From the NCBI GenBank assembly GCA_035556495.1, contig DATMEW010000074.1, positions 11,432 to 75,431 on the forward strand: a stretch of DNA of 64,000 nt, written 5' to 3'. Origin of the DNA: CANKHJ01 sp035556495 (GTDB lineage Bacteria; Pseudomonadota; Alphaproteobacteria; Rhizobiales; Xanthobacteraceae). The notes beneath the pieces were generated by a model. It had not been told where the DNA came from and ran no database searches. It saw only the letters and a program-made list of their open reading frames with translations. How positions within the stretch are numbered: the stretch's first letter is position 1; each line of letters opens with the position of its first letter. Position numbers and translations under genes: made by a program. Positions 15,963-23,793 of the stretch are shown one piece after another.

Positions 15963-16751
15963 ATGCGCGCGCTTCACTCGGCCGCGACCGGCATGATGGC
16001 CCAGGAACTCAACGTCCAGGTCATCTCCAACAATATCGCGAACATGCGCACCACCGGCTACAAGCGCCAGCGTGCGGAGTTTCAGGATCTGCTCTATCAG
16101 CAGATCCGCCGCGTCGGCAGCCAGACCTCCGATCAGGGCAACATCCTGCCTGCCGGCATCGAACTCGGCGGCGGCGTCAAGACAGCCGGAACGCCCCGCG
16201 TCATGAGTCAGGGCAACATCCTGCCGACCCAGAAGGACTATGACGTCGCCATCCGGGGCGACGGCTTCTTCCGCATCCAGATGCCCGATGGCCGCACCGC
16301 CTACAGCCGCGACGGCTCTTTCGAACTGGATGCCCAGGGCCGCATCGTCACATCGCAGGGATATGTCGTTCAGCCCGGCATCACCGTGCCCCAGAACGCC
16401 ACGTCCATCACCATCAACCAGCAGGGACAGGTCTCCGTCTCCGTGCCGGGACAGACGGCCCAGCAGCAAATCGGGCAGATGGAACTGACGGCCTTCATCA
16501 ACAAATCCGGCCTGCAAGCCATCGGCGACAACCTTTATCTGGAAACGCCCGCCTCCGGCGCGCCCCAGAACGGCCTGCCCGGCGTGGACGGCTTCGGCAC
16601 CCTGCTCCAGGGCAATCTCGAACAGGCCAATGTGGAAGCGGTGACGGAAATCTCCGACCTCATCGCGGCCCAGCGCGCCTATGAGATGAATGCCAAGGTG
16701 ATCTCCGCGGCAGACCAGATGTTGCAGTCCACCTCCGGCATGCTGCGTTGA
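15963..16751 (+). CDS. flgG: Flagellar distal rod protein FlgG
   Basis: FlgG builds the distal rod. The 262-residue product has the expected N-terminal signature (ISNNIANMRTTGYKRQRAEF), the central domain GDGFFRIQMPDGRTAYSRDG and the C-terminal helix (DLIAAQRAYEMNAKVISAAD). Length is normal. The end overlaps the region where the flgA ribosome binding site (GAGGAG) lies, 11 bp before the flgA start. Confidence 0.97.
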   Translation: MRALHSAATGMMAQELNVQVISNNIANMRTTGYKRQRAEFQDLLYQQIRRVGSQTSDQGNILPAGIELGGGVKTAGTPRVMSQGNILPTQKDYDVAIRGDGFFRIQMPDGRTAYSRDGSFELDAQGRIVTSQGYVVQPGITVPQNATSITINQQGQVSVSVPGQTAQQQIGQMELTAFINKSGLQAIGDNLYLETPASGAPQNGLPGVDGFGTLLQGNLEQANVEAVTEISDLIAAQRAYEMNAKVISAADQMLQSTSGMLR

Positions 16752-16762
16752 GGAGAGCCGCC

Positions 16763-17761
16763 ATGATCCGCCTCGCCACCCTCGCCGCGCTCCTCTCCGC
16801 CACGCTTGCTCCCGGCGCCGTTGCCCAGAGCGCCCTGCCCGCACTGAAAGCCGATGTGACGGTGACCAGCGAAGCTGTCCGCATCGGAGACCTGTTCGAC
16901 AATGCCGGCGCCATCGCGGATATCGCCATCTTCCGCGCGCCCGACCTGGGCGGCACCGGCCATGTGCCGGTGCAGGCGGTTCTCGATGCAGTTCGCACCC
17001 ATGGCCTCACAAAGATAGCAACCGGGGGCGTAACCGAGGTCAGCGTGACCCGCGCCAGCCGTCGCCTTGCCATCGCCGATATCAAAGCGGAGATCACACG
17101 CGCCATCGGGGCGCGGCATCCCGCCATCGACCTCACCCAGTTGGCCGTTGCGCTGGATGGCGACGCACGGGCGCTTCACCTCGACCCGGACGCGACCGGC
17201 AGTCTGGCAGCCCGGCGTCTTGATTATGATACACGGTCCGGCCGCTTTCAGGTGGTCTTTGCCGTGCCCGGCGCGGCGCGCGTCACGCAGATTCGCTTCA
17301 CCGGTTCTGCCGTGGAGACCGTCGAAATACCTGTGCTGACCCGACCCCTGGCGCGAGGCGACGTCGTGACCGCTGCCGATCTGACAATGGCGCGCCGCCC
17401 GAAAGCGGAGGCGGGACAGGATGTCATCCTCGATCAGGTTGCGGCCATCGGCAAATCCACGCGCCGGGCGATGCGGGCCGGTCAGGCCCTGCCTCAGACG
17501 GAGCTGACGCGCCCCGAACTGGTGGAGCGCAATGCGGCTGTCACCATCTTCTACGAACTGCCGGGCCTGACGTTGACCGTGCGCGGCAAGGCGCTTCAAG
17601 GCGGCGCTGAAGGCGACATCATCGACGTCACCAACACCCAGTCCAAACGGAATTTTCAGGCGGTGGTGACGGGACAGGGCCGCGTGAGCGTGACACCCGC
17701 CGCCCCCCACCGAACTCCCGACATGCATCTGGCTGCCGCCGCAACGACACGTACCGAGTGA
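16763..17761 (+). CDS. flgA: P-ring assembly chaperone FlgA
   Basis: FlgA is the periplasmic chaperone for P-ring assembly by FlgI. I choose the ATG at 16763, which follows GAGGAG with 7-nt spacing; a TTG at 16748 is also open. The 332-residue protein has a Sec signal peptide (to about residue 21) and a C-terminal SAF domain (PVLTRPLARGDVVTAADLTM, MRAGQALPQTELTRPELVER) ending in AVVTGQGRVSV. It lies between flgG and flgH. Confidence 0.93.
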   Translation: MIRLATLAALLSATLAPGAVAQSALPALKADVTVTSEAVRIGDLFDNAGAIADIAIFRAPDLGGTGHVPVQAVLDAVRTHGLTKIATGGVTEVSVTRASRRLAIADIKAEITRAIGARHPAIDLTQLAVALDGDARALHLDPDATGSLAARRLDYDTRSGRFQVVFAVPGAARVTQIRFTGSAVETVEIPVLTRPLARGDVVTAADLTMARRPKAEAGQDVILDQVAAIGKSTRRAMRAGQALPQTELTRPELVERNAAVTIFYELPGLTLTVRGKALQGGAEGDIIDVTNTQSKRNFQAVVTGQGRVSVTPAAPHRTPDMHLAAAATTRTE

Positions 17762-17766
17762 TTGCC

Positions 17767-18552
17767 ATGACCCATCTCAATCCAGTTGACACGACCGCGC
17801 AACGCCACCGCCCGCGGCCGGCCCAGCTCATGTCCGTAACGCTGGTGATCTCGGCGGGGCTGCTGGCCAGCGGCTGCTCAGCTTTCGACCGGCTGCGCAA
17901 TGTGGGCGAGCAGCCCGCGCTGGCCGCCATCGACAATCCCACCGCCCAGCCGGGCTACCGTCCGGTGCAGATGCCGATGCCCGCGGCACAGCCAGCGACC
18001 TACAATCCGAATTCGTTGTGGCGCAACGGCTCCCGCGCGTTCTTCAAGGATCAGCGCGCCCATCAGGTCGGCGATATTCTCACCGTGCGCGTCAATGTCG
18101 CGGACAGGGCCGCCATCGCCAATCAGACCCAGCGCAGCCGGACCAATGCGGAGAACTCCGGCGTTTCGGACTTTGCCGGCTCGCAGACGATGGGCTTCAG
18201 TGCCGCACTTCCGGGCAGGCTGCTGACGGCGGACTCCAACTCCTCCAGCGACGGCAAGGGTTCGGTCAACCGGCAGGAGGCCTTGCGCACCAATGTCGCC
18301 GGCGTCGTCACGCAGGTCTTGCCGAATGGCAACCTGGTGATCGAAGGCAAGCAGGAAATCCGGGTGAATTTCGAGATCCGGGAATTGATCGTCGCCGGCA
18401 TCGTCCGCCCCGAGGATATCGAGAGCGACAACACCATCGACTCCACCAAGATCGCGGAAGCGCGCATCGCCTACGGCGGCCGCGGCCAGATCACCGATGT
18501 GCAGCAGCCCCGCTACGGGCAGCAGGTGCTGGATATCCTCCTGCCGTTCTGA
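17767..18552 (+). CDS. flgH: Flagellar L-ring lipoprotein FlgH
   Basis: FlgH forms the outer-membrane L ring. The 261-residue form starts at ATG 17767; a GTG at 17758, overlapping the flgA stop, is an alternative. The lipoprotein signal ends in LLASGC. The core contains NSLWRNGSRAFFKDQRAHQV, VGDILTVRVNVADRA and the C-terminal GGRGQITDVQQPRYGQQVLD, all typical. It is the last gene of flgF-flgG-flgA-flgH and is followed by a hairpin. Confidence 0.96.
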   Translation: MTHLNPVDTTAQRHRPRPAQLMSVTLVISAGLLASGCSAFDRLRNVGEQPALAAIDNPTAQPGYRPVQMPMPAAQPATYNPNSLWRNGSRAFFKDQRAHQVGDILTVRVNVADRAAIANQTQRSRTNAENSGVSDFAGSQTMGFSAALPGRLLTADSNSSSDGKGSVNRQEALRTNVAGVVTQVLPNGNLVIEGKQEIRVNFEIRELIVAGIVRPEDIESDNTIDSTKIAEARIAYGGRGQITDVQQPRYGQQVLDILLPF

Positions 18553-18620
18553 CGTTCGATCCTCACCGCAGATCAGGCTTCACAAGCTCCCGCGCCACGG
18601 CAGTGCATTGCCGCGGCGTC

Positions 18621-18652
18621 ACGGCCTCCGGCTTCTCCCGGCCGGGGGCCGT
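18621..18652. terminator. Convergent terminator between flgH and dksA
   Basis: ACGGCCTCCGG (18621-18631) pairs with CCGGGGGCCGT (18642-18652) over 11 bp with one G-T wobble and a 10-nt loop, followed by TT. It lies between two converging genes and could serve both. Confidence 0.5.
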
Positions 18653-18691
18653 TTCACATCTCGATGGAAGTCGTGCCGAGCGGTCGCGGCT

Positions 18692-19108
18692 TCAATCGTC
18701 GCGATAGACGCGCTCGCGGCGCTCATGCCGCTCCTGCGCCTCGACGGACAGGGTCGCGATCGGACGGGCTTCCAGACGCTTCAGCGAGATCGGCTCGCCG
18801 GTCTCCTCGCAATAGCCGTAGGTCCCGTCCTCGATACGGCCGAGGGCTTCGTCGATCTTGGCGATCAGCTTGCGCTGCCGGTCCCGGGCGCGCAGCTCGA
18901 TGGCGCGGTCGGTTTCCGACGAGGCGCGGTCCGCAATATCGGGATGGTTCTGGTTCTCATCCTGAAGATGCTGGAGGGTCTCCTTCGCCTCCTTCAGAAT
19001 TTCCTCTTTCCAGGCCAGCAGGCGTGCGCGGAAATATTCGCGCTGCCGTTCGTTCATGAACGGCTCCTTGTCCGACGGCCGATAGGTCTTCGCCTTGTCG
19101 CTTGGCAT
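18692..19108 (-). CDS. dksA: DksA/TraR-family RNA polymerase-binding protein
   Basis: DksA binds the secondary channel of RNA polymerase and, with ppGpp, adjusts transcription. I start at ATG 19108 (MPSDKAKTYRPSDKEPFMNE), giving 138 residues; an upstream extension to 19222 is open but lacks family similarity. The coiled-coil (about residues 15-95) and the globular end (DGTYGYCEETGEPISLKRLE) are clear. Only one Cys remains of the four zinc ligands of E. coli DksA, so it should not bind zinc in the usual way. dksA beside flagellar genes is common in alphaproteobacteria. Confidence 0.9.
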   Translation of the reverse strand: MPSDKAKTYRPSDKEPFMNERQREYFRARLLAWKEEILKEAKETLQHLQDENQNHPDIADRASSETDRAIELRARDRQRKLIAKIDEALGRIEDGTYGYCEETGEPISLKRLEARPIATLSVEAQERHERRERVYRDD

Positions 19109-19247
19109 CGCCGATCCCCGAACCAGATAACGTCCACTCTGGTGAGCGGCGCTTATATCGTTCCGGTCCGAGAACGACAACATGGGATCGTTAACCTTTT
19201 TCCGGGCTGCCAAAAACCTCACAAGCTATTGATTTATAATGTATTTT

Positions 19248-19685
19248 TTACACACCAATGACGGGAGCCTGACCCCGCGCAGCCTCCGCCTTTGCCAGCT
19301 CGACCTCGACCCTGAGGCTGATCTCCCCCAGCACGGTGTCCAGCCCGCTGTCGCCGGTCTCCTCGCGCAGCATATCGGCGGCAGTTCTGAGCCGGGACAG
19401 AACCGTGCCCGACAGTGGCCCGCCAAGCAGGCCGACCTTGATCTCTTCCAGCATGTCGAGCGCGAGCCGGCCGCGCCGAACACCATGACGGCGCCGCTCA
19501 CCGGGATCGTCCATGCCCTGCAAGGCGATGAGCGTCTCGATACCGCCAACGGTGCGCAGGGGCAGGCTTCCAGCAGCCGATTGCGCGGCCGGAGGCTGCG
19601 GCAGGCTGAAACCGGACGCAGACGCGGCGCGCGGGGCGCTGGCCATGGCCGCGACCGATGGCCCCGTTGGTCCCGTGATACGCAT
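19248..19685 (-). CDS. fliX: Flagellar assembly regulator FliX
   Basis: FliX in Caulobacter couples early flagellar assembly to the activity of the sigma-54 activator FlbD. The 145-residue product starts at ATG 19685, preceded by GAGGATTCGATTTC. The conserved region reads GGIETLIALQGMDDPGERRR, RRGRLALDMLEEIKVGLLGG, then LDTVLGEISLRVEVELAKAE. It diverges from flgI, the arrangement also found in Caulobacter. A CtrA-like box lies about 60 bp upstream. Confidence 0.93.
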   Translation of the reverse strand: MRITGPTGPSVAAMASAPRAASASGFSLPQPPAAQSAAGSLPLRTVGGIETLIALQGMDDPGERRRHGVRRGRLALDMLEEIKVGLLGGPLSGTVLSRLRTAADMLREETGDSGLDTVLGEISLRVEVELAKAEAARGQAPVIGV

Positions 19686-19736
19686 GAAATCGAATCCTCG
19701 TGGGCCGCGTGGTGACGAGATCATGCAACGCCCCCC

Positions 19737-19755
19737 ATGGTTAACCGGACGTAAA
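19737..19755 (-). promoter_or_regulatory. CtrA-like box upstream of fliX
   Basis: ATGGTTAA (19737-19744) is followed at N7 spacing by TAAA (19752-19755), one mismatch from TTAA-N7-TTAA. It is 52-70 bp upstream of the fliX start. Confidence 0.5.
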
Positions 19756-19759
19756 CGAA

Positions 19760-19790
19760 CCGGCAAAAACTGCCGCATCGGCAAAGGCGG
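19760..19790. promoter_or_regulatory. FlbD-like repeats between fliX and flgI
   Basis: CCGGCAAAAACTGCCG (19760-19775, arms CGGCA/TGCCG) is followed by ATCGGCAAAGGCGG (19777-19790), giving two same-strand CGGCAAA cores. They lie 80-110 bp upstream of the flgI -24 element and directly beside the CtrA-like box of fliX. Confidence 0.55.
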
Positions 19791-19869
19791 GCCACCGTCG
19801 CGGAGTAGGGGAAGAACCGGACACACGAAAATTATCAGATATATCAGATACCTGCATTGAAAACCCAAA

Positions 19870-19886
19870 CTGGCACGGGTTTCGCT
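19870..19886 (+). promoter_or_regulatory. Sigma-54 promoter of flgI
   Basis: CTGGCACGGGTTTCGCT has a perfect -24 half (CTGGCACG) and a -12 half TCGCT with one mismatch to TTGCW; the invariant GG and GC are kept with 10 nt between them. Transcription should start near 19898, about 26 bp before flgI. Confidence 0.75.
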
Positions 19887-19923
19887 GACACGACTTCACG
19901 CACAGACGTGCAGGAGATGCGGC

Positions 19924-21033
19924 ATGACAACAGCATGGAAGACGGCATTGGCGGCCATCGCCATGCTTGCCAGCTTGGCGCTTCCGGCCGCGGCAACCTC
20001 GCGAATCAAGGATTTGGCGAATGTCGAGGGCATCCGCCAGAACCAGTTGATCGGCTACGGTCTGGTTGTCGGCCTCAACGGCTCCGGCGACACGCTGAAC
20101 AACGCGCCCTTCACCCGTCAGTCCCTGCAAGCCATGCTGGAGCGGCTCGGCGTGAACGTCCGTGGCGCGCAGATGCGCACCGGCAATGTCGCCGCGGTCA
20201 TGGTGACGGCGAACCTGCCCGCTTTCGGCACCCAGGGCACGCGCATCGACGTCACCGTATCCGCGCTGGGAGACGCCAAGAGCCTCCAGGGCGGCACCCT
20301 TCTGGTCACGCCCCTGCTTGGCGCCGATGGCAACGTCTATGCCGTCGCGCAGGGCTCGCTCGCCATCGGCGGCTTTCAGGCCGAAGGCGAGGCCGCCAAG
20401 ATCACGCGCGGCGTGCCGACCGTCGGCCGCATCACCAATGGCGCGATCATCGAGCGGGAAATCGAGTTCGCGCTGAACCGTCTCGGCCAGGTGCGCCTGG
20501 CTTTGCGCAATGCCGATTTCACCACGGCCAAACGCATCGCGGCCGCCGTCAACGATTTTATCGGCGCAGCCACCGCAGAGCCGATCGATCCGTCCACGGT
20601 TCAGCTCACCCTGCCCGCATCCTATCGCGGCAATCTGGTCGCGCTGCTGACGGAGATCGAACAGCTCCAGATCGAGCCCGACCTTGCCGCCAAGATCGTC
20701 ATCGACGAACGCTCCGGCGTGATCGTAATGGGACGGGATGTCCGGGTGTCCACCGTGGCCGTGGCCCAGGGTAATCTGACGGTGACCATCTCCGAAACAC
20801 CCGTGGTCAGCCAGCCGGCGCCCTTCTCTGACGGCGAAACCAGAGTCGTTCCCCGCTCCCGCATCGGCGTCCAGGAGGATGGCCGCAAGCTCGCCATCGT
20901 GAAGGACGGCATGTCCCTGCAACAACTGGTCGACGGACTGAACGCGCTGGGCATCGGACCACGCGACATGATCGCAATTCTTCAGGCCATCAAGGCTTCC
21001 GGCGCGATCCAGGCCGAAATCGAGGTGATGTGA
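19924..21033 (+). CDS. flgI: Flagellar P-ring protein FlgI
   Basis: FlgI builds the periplasmic P ring. The 369-residue protein has a Sec signal peptide (cleavage near AAATS, residue about 25), then SRIKDLANVEGIRQNQLIGY and GLVVGLNGSGDTLNNAPFTR, which are diagnostic. It ends with LGIGPRDMIAILQAIKASGA. The ribosome binding site is GGAG (CAGGAGATGCGGC). It is followed without a gap by the FlgJ-like gene. Confidence 0.97.
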   Translation: MTTAWKTALAAIAMLASLALPAAATSRIKDLANVEGIRQNQLIGYGLVVGLNGSGDTLNNAPFTRQSLQAMLERLGVNVRGAQMRTGNVAAVMVTANLPAFGTQGTRIDVTVSALGDAKSLQGGTLLVTPLLGADGNVYAVAQGSLAIGGFQAEGEAAKITRGVPTVGRITNGAIIEREIEFALNRLGQVRLALRNADFTTAKRIAAAVNDFIGAATAEPIDPSTVQLTLPASYRGNLVALLTEIEQLQIEPDLAAKIVIDERSGVIVMGRDVRVSTVAVAQGNLTVTISETPVVSQPAPFSDGETRVVPRSRIGVQEDGRKLAIVKDGMSLQQLVDGLNALGIGPRDMIAILQAIKASGAIQAEIEVM

Positions 21034-21374
21034 TGGACGCCTTGTCCGGCATCAGCCCTGCCATTTTTCAACAGCCGCAGGATATCCTCGCCGCCGGCAG
21101 CCTGCCGATGCGTACCGCCCAGCCGGCGACGAAGGACCGGACGCGGGAGACCGCCACGGACTTCGAAGCCGTATTTCTCAACAGCATGTTCAACGAGATG
21201 TTTACAGGCATCGATAGCGAGGGCCCCTTCGGCGGCAACGGCGCGAGCGGGGTATGGCGATCATTCCTCACAGAGGAATACGCCAAGTCCTTTGCGAAGG
21301 CCGGCGGCATCGGCATCGGCGATCAGGTCTATCGCCAGTTGCTGGCGCAGCAGGAAGCAAATCCAGCCATTTAG
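21033..21374 (+). CDS. flgJ: FlgJ-like rod-binding protein (no muramidase domain)
   Basis: This 113-residue protein corresponds to the N-terminal rod-binding domain of FlgJ (ATDFEAVFLNSMFNEMFTGI, GGNGASGVWRSFLTEEYAKS) and lacks the peptidoglycan hydrolase half, as in many alphaproteobacteria (ChpA/PflA-like in other naming). The ATG at 21033 overlaps the flgI stop (TGATG); a GTG one codon earlier is possible. It should cap or scaffold rod growth in the periplasm. Confidence 0.88.
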   Translation: MDALSGISPAIFQQPQDILAAGSLPMRTAQPATKDRTRETATDFEAVFLNSMFNEMFTGIDSEGPFGGNGASGVWRSFLTEEYAKSFAKAGGIGIGDQVYRQLLAQQEANPAI

Positions 21375-21436
21375 CCCTGCGGTGGCACACGGACGGCAAG
21401 CCTCGCTTTCCGATACGCACAGGACGGAGACAAACA

Positions 21437-21925
21437 ATGACCGTGCATCGACACGCGACTGCGCCGGGAAGCGCCGACAACGTCATCGCCAGCGTTGCGG
21501 AAGCGCAGACCATGACCACACGCATCCTCCAAACGATGGAATCGCTGGAACAAGTGGTCCTGCAAGAGACCGAAGCTCTACGCGCGGGAAAACTCAACGA
21601 GGCCATGGACCTTGGGTCAAGCAAGACGGAATATTCCCGCCGCTACATGGCCGAAGCGATGAATATCCAGGCTAACCACGGCTTCCTGAGAGAGCAGCTT
21701 CCCACCCTCTGGCAGGCACTCCAGCGGCGTCATGAGTCGTTTCGTGCCGTACTGCAACAGAATCTCATGGTGCTGGCGACCTCTCATGCCGTGTCCGAAG
21801 GCATTGTTCGCGGGGTTTCAGACGCGCTTGCCAGCAAAGCTGCGCCGACGACTTATGGCGGAGGCGGCCGTCCCGCCACGTATCGGACTCCAGCCCAGCC
21901 CCTCGCCGTCAGCCGCGTCCTCTGA
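21437..21925 (+). CDS. FlgN-like flagellar chaperone
   Basis: A 162-residue helical protein starting at ATG 21437 behind GGACGGAGACAAACA. It has a long helical hairpin (about residues 20-135, MTTRILQTMESLEQVVLQET, LREQLPTLWQALQRRHESFR) and a Gly/Pro-rich tail, like FlgN-type chaperones that bind hook-associated proteins FlgK and FlgL. Its position after flgI-flgJ in an alphaproteobacterial flagellar locus supports this. Sequence motifs for FlgN are weak, so the call rests on shape and context. Confidence 0.65.
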   Translation: MTVHRHATAPGSADNVIASVAEAQTMTTRILQTMESLEQVVLQETEALRAGKLNEAMDLGSSKTEYSRRYMAEAMNIQANHGFLREQLPTLWQALQRRHESFRAVLQQNLMVLATSHAVSEGIVRGVSDALASKAAPTTYGGGGRPATYRTPAQPLAVSRVL

Positions 21926-21970
21926 AGCCGCAGGACAGCCGCGAAAATCGCGGCGTCAAATGCCTTCTGT

Positions 21971-22002
21971 TAAAAAGAAACGGGACGCCGAAGCGCCCCG
22001 TT
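21971..22002 (-). terminator. Intrinsic terminator of the minus-strand flagellin
   Basis: A hairpin AACGGGACGC-CGAA-GCGCCCCGTT (21979-22002, one mismatch) is followed on the minus strand by TTTCTTTTTA (21971-21980). It is 25 bp past the flagellin stop and may also end the plus-strand FlgN transcript. Confidence 0.8.
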
Positions 22003-22026
22003 CCCAATCTTGAACGAGAGGCTCTC

Positions 22027-23511
22027 TTAGAAGAGACGCAGCACGGCCTGATCCGCCTGGGCGGCCATGGACAGCGCAGTGGTCGAGAGCTGCTGACGGG
22101 TCTGCAACGCCAGCAGGTTGGCGCCTTCCTCGTTGGTATCGGCCAGCACCAGAGCATCCGCACCCGTCTGGAGGGTGTTGATCATGTTCTTGGTGAAGTC
22201 CTGACGGGTCTGCACCGTGGTCAGGTTCGAACCGAACTTGGCGGCCTGGGTGCGCAGGCTGCTCAGAGCGGAATCGAGACCGGCGAGGACCGTATCCAGC
22301 GAGCTGTTGGCCTGGAATTCGTCACCGCTCAGCGCAGTCAGATTCAGACCGCCGGACGTGAAGTCCACGCCGGTGATGGTCTGGGAGCTGGAACCATCCT
22401 CGTTGAACACGACCTTGAGATTGTCGCCGCTCAGGAGATTGATGCCATTGTAGGAGGCATCGCGCGCCAGCGCATCGATCTGGGTCAGCAGGTCGTTATA
22501 CTGCTGTTGCAGGTTCGCGCGCGTGGCGCTCGGCGTGGTGACGGTTCCCGTCGGCTCATAGACGCCACCCGGAGCCGTGAAGCCCAGAGCGGATGCAGCG
22601 GTGCCGCCGATCGTGATGTTGTCGGAGGAGGTCGAGGCGATCTCGATGGCGCCGCCCGAGGTGAGCGAGGCAGTGATGCCGGTGCCGAGGCTCAGGCCGC
22701 CCAGCCAGGAGTCCACGTCCGCACGTGTCGTGGACGCAGTGATGTTGAACGTATTGGCGGAACCTGAACCAACTGCGATGCTGAGCGACTGGCCGGCCAG
22801 CGCGGACAGGGTCGAGTTGGTCGGGTCCGCAGTGGTGTTGCCGGTGCCAAAGCCTGCCTTGGCAGCGCCGGTGCCGCTGACGGTGATGGTATCGTTCGCA
22901 TTGTTCGACGCGATCTCGATCTCGCCATCACCATTCACAGAGGCGGCCCAGGTCGCCGCGCCGCCGTTGAGCGCCGTAAGCACGTCCTGGACGGTCTGCG
23001 CGGACGGATCGGCGCCGACGGTGAAGGTCGTCGTGTTGGTGCCATCGCTGACGGAAATCGTTTCGCCCGTGGCAAGGCCAAGAGAAGCGGCGTTAAGCGC
23101 CGTGCCTGTGGTCAGAGAACCGACGGTGCCGGTCGCCACGGCGGCGCTGTCAGCAGCGATCGCGCCGCCCGTCACCGTCTGCGCATAGGTGGCGGTGGCC
23201 GCCGCGGCGCCCAGCGCCTGCTTGGCGATGGACTTGGCGGATTCAACCAGCTTGGTCAGCGACGAGATGCCGGTGTCGGCGGCCTTCAGCGTTTGCTGGG
23301 CCTGGCCGATGGAGTCGAGTAGGCCGTTGAGGTCGCTCGCGCGGTTCTGAAGCGACTGCGACGTGAAGTAGTTGGTCGGATTGTCGAGGGCCGAGTTGAC
23401 CTTCTTGCCGGTGGCGAGGCGGTTCTGCGTCAGGCTCATCATCTGAGCGGTCGACTGCAGGGACAGGAGATTTTGACGAACCCCGGCGGACAAGGTGATG
23501 TTGCTAGCCAT
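22027..23511 (-). CDS. Flagellin (minus-strand copy)
   Basis: A 494-residue filament subunit. The ATG at 23511 (MASNITLSAGVRQNLLSLQS) is preceded by AGAAAGG. The N-terminal D0/D1 (TQNRLATGKKVNSALDNPTN, IGQAQQTLKAADTGISSLTK) and the C-terminal D1/D0 (RQDFTKNMINTLQTGADALV ending ADQAVLRLF) are nearly identical to those of the divergent flagellin at 23794-25293. The central region is Ser/Thr/Gly rich with flagellin-hook IN-type repeats and differs between the two. Ends in a terminator. Confidence 0.96.
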   Translation of the reverse strand: MASNITLSAGVRQNLLSLQSTAQMMSLTQNRLATGKKVNSALDNPTNYFTSQSLQNRASDLNGLLDSIGQAQQTLKAADTGISSLTKLVESAKSIAKQALGAAAATATYAQTVTGGAIAADSAAVATGTVGSLTTGTALNAASLGLATGETISVSDGTNTTTFTVGADPSAQTVQDVLTALNGGAATWAASVNGDGEIEIASNNANDTITVSGTGAAKAGFGTGNTTADPTNSTLSALAGQSLSIAVGSGSANTFNITASTTRADVDSWLGGLSLGTGITASLTSGGAIEIASTSSDNITIGGTAASALGFTAPGGVYEPTGTVTTPSATRANLQQQYNDLLTQIDALARDASYNGINLLSGDNLKVVFNEDGSSSQTITGVDFTSGGLNLTALSGDEFQANSSLDTVLAGLDSALSSLRTQAAKFGSNLTTVQTRQDFTKNMINTLQTGADALVLADTNEEGANLLALQTRQQLSTTALSMAAQADQAVLRLF

Positions 23512-23793
23512 AATATGAACCTTTCTGGTCATTTGCCCCTGCCGGGGCGGCATTCCGATCACTACGGATCGGTTGCCGATGTTCCATGGCGCAACCAAAC
23601 ACCGCGTAAAAAAACATGGTTAACGATTCAAGTTGGGTCAAATTTTCGATTTGTCGCGCACCAGTATGCCTCGCAAAAAATTAACTCTTTATTCATCATT
23701 TATTTACCGGCCATTAGGGTTAACCAAACATTATTGACACAGACGGCTCCGCGATGCCCGGACATCGCACTGCTCATTCACGAGAGGCTTTCC
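23512..23793. promoter_or_regulatory. Divergent promoter region between two flagellin genes
   Basis: A 282-bp AT-rich stretch without a gene. It has CtrA-like motifs: ATGGTTAAC near 23613-23621 and GGTTAACCAAACATTAT near 23719-23735 (TTAA-N7-TTAT). TTGACA lies near 23734 without a clear -10. No -24/-12 sigma-54 element was found on either strand, unlike at flgF, flgI and flgE. Confidence 0.5.

Noticed and set aside
23473..23793. Upstream extension of the plus-strand flagellin frame
   Set aside because: It would cross the AT-rich promoter region. The ATG at 23794 has a ribosome binding site and the family N-terminus.
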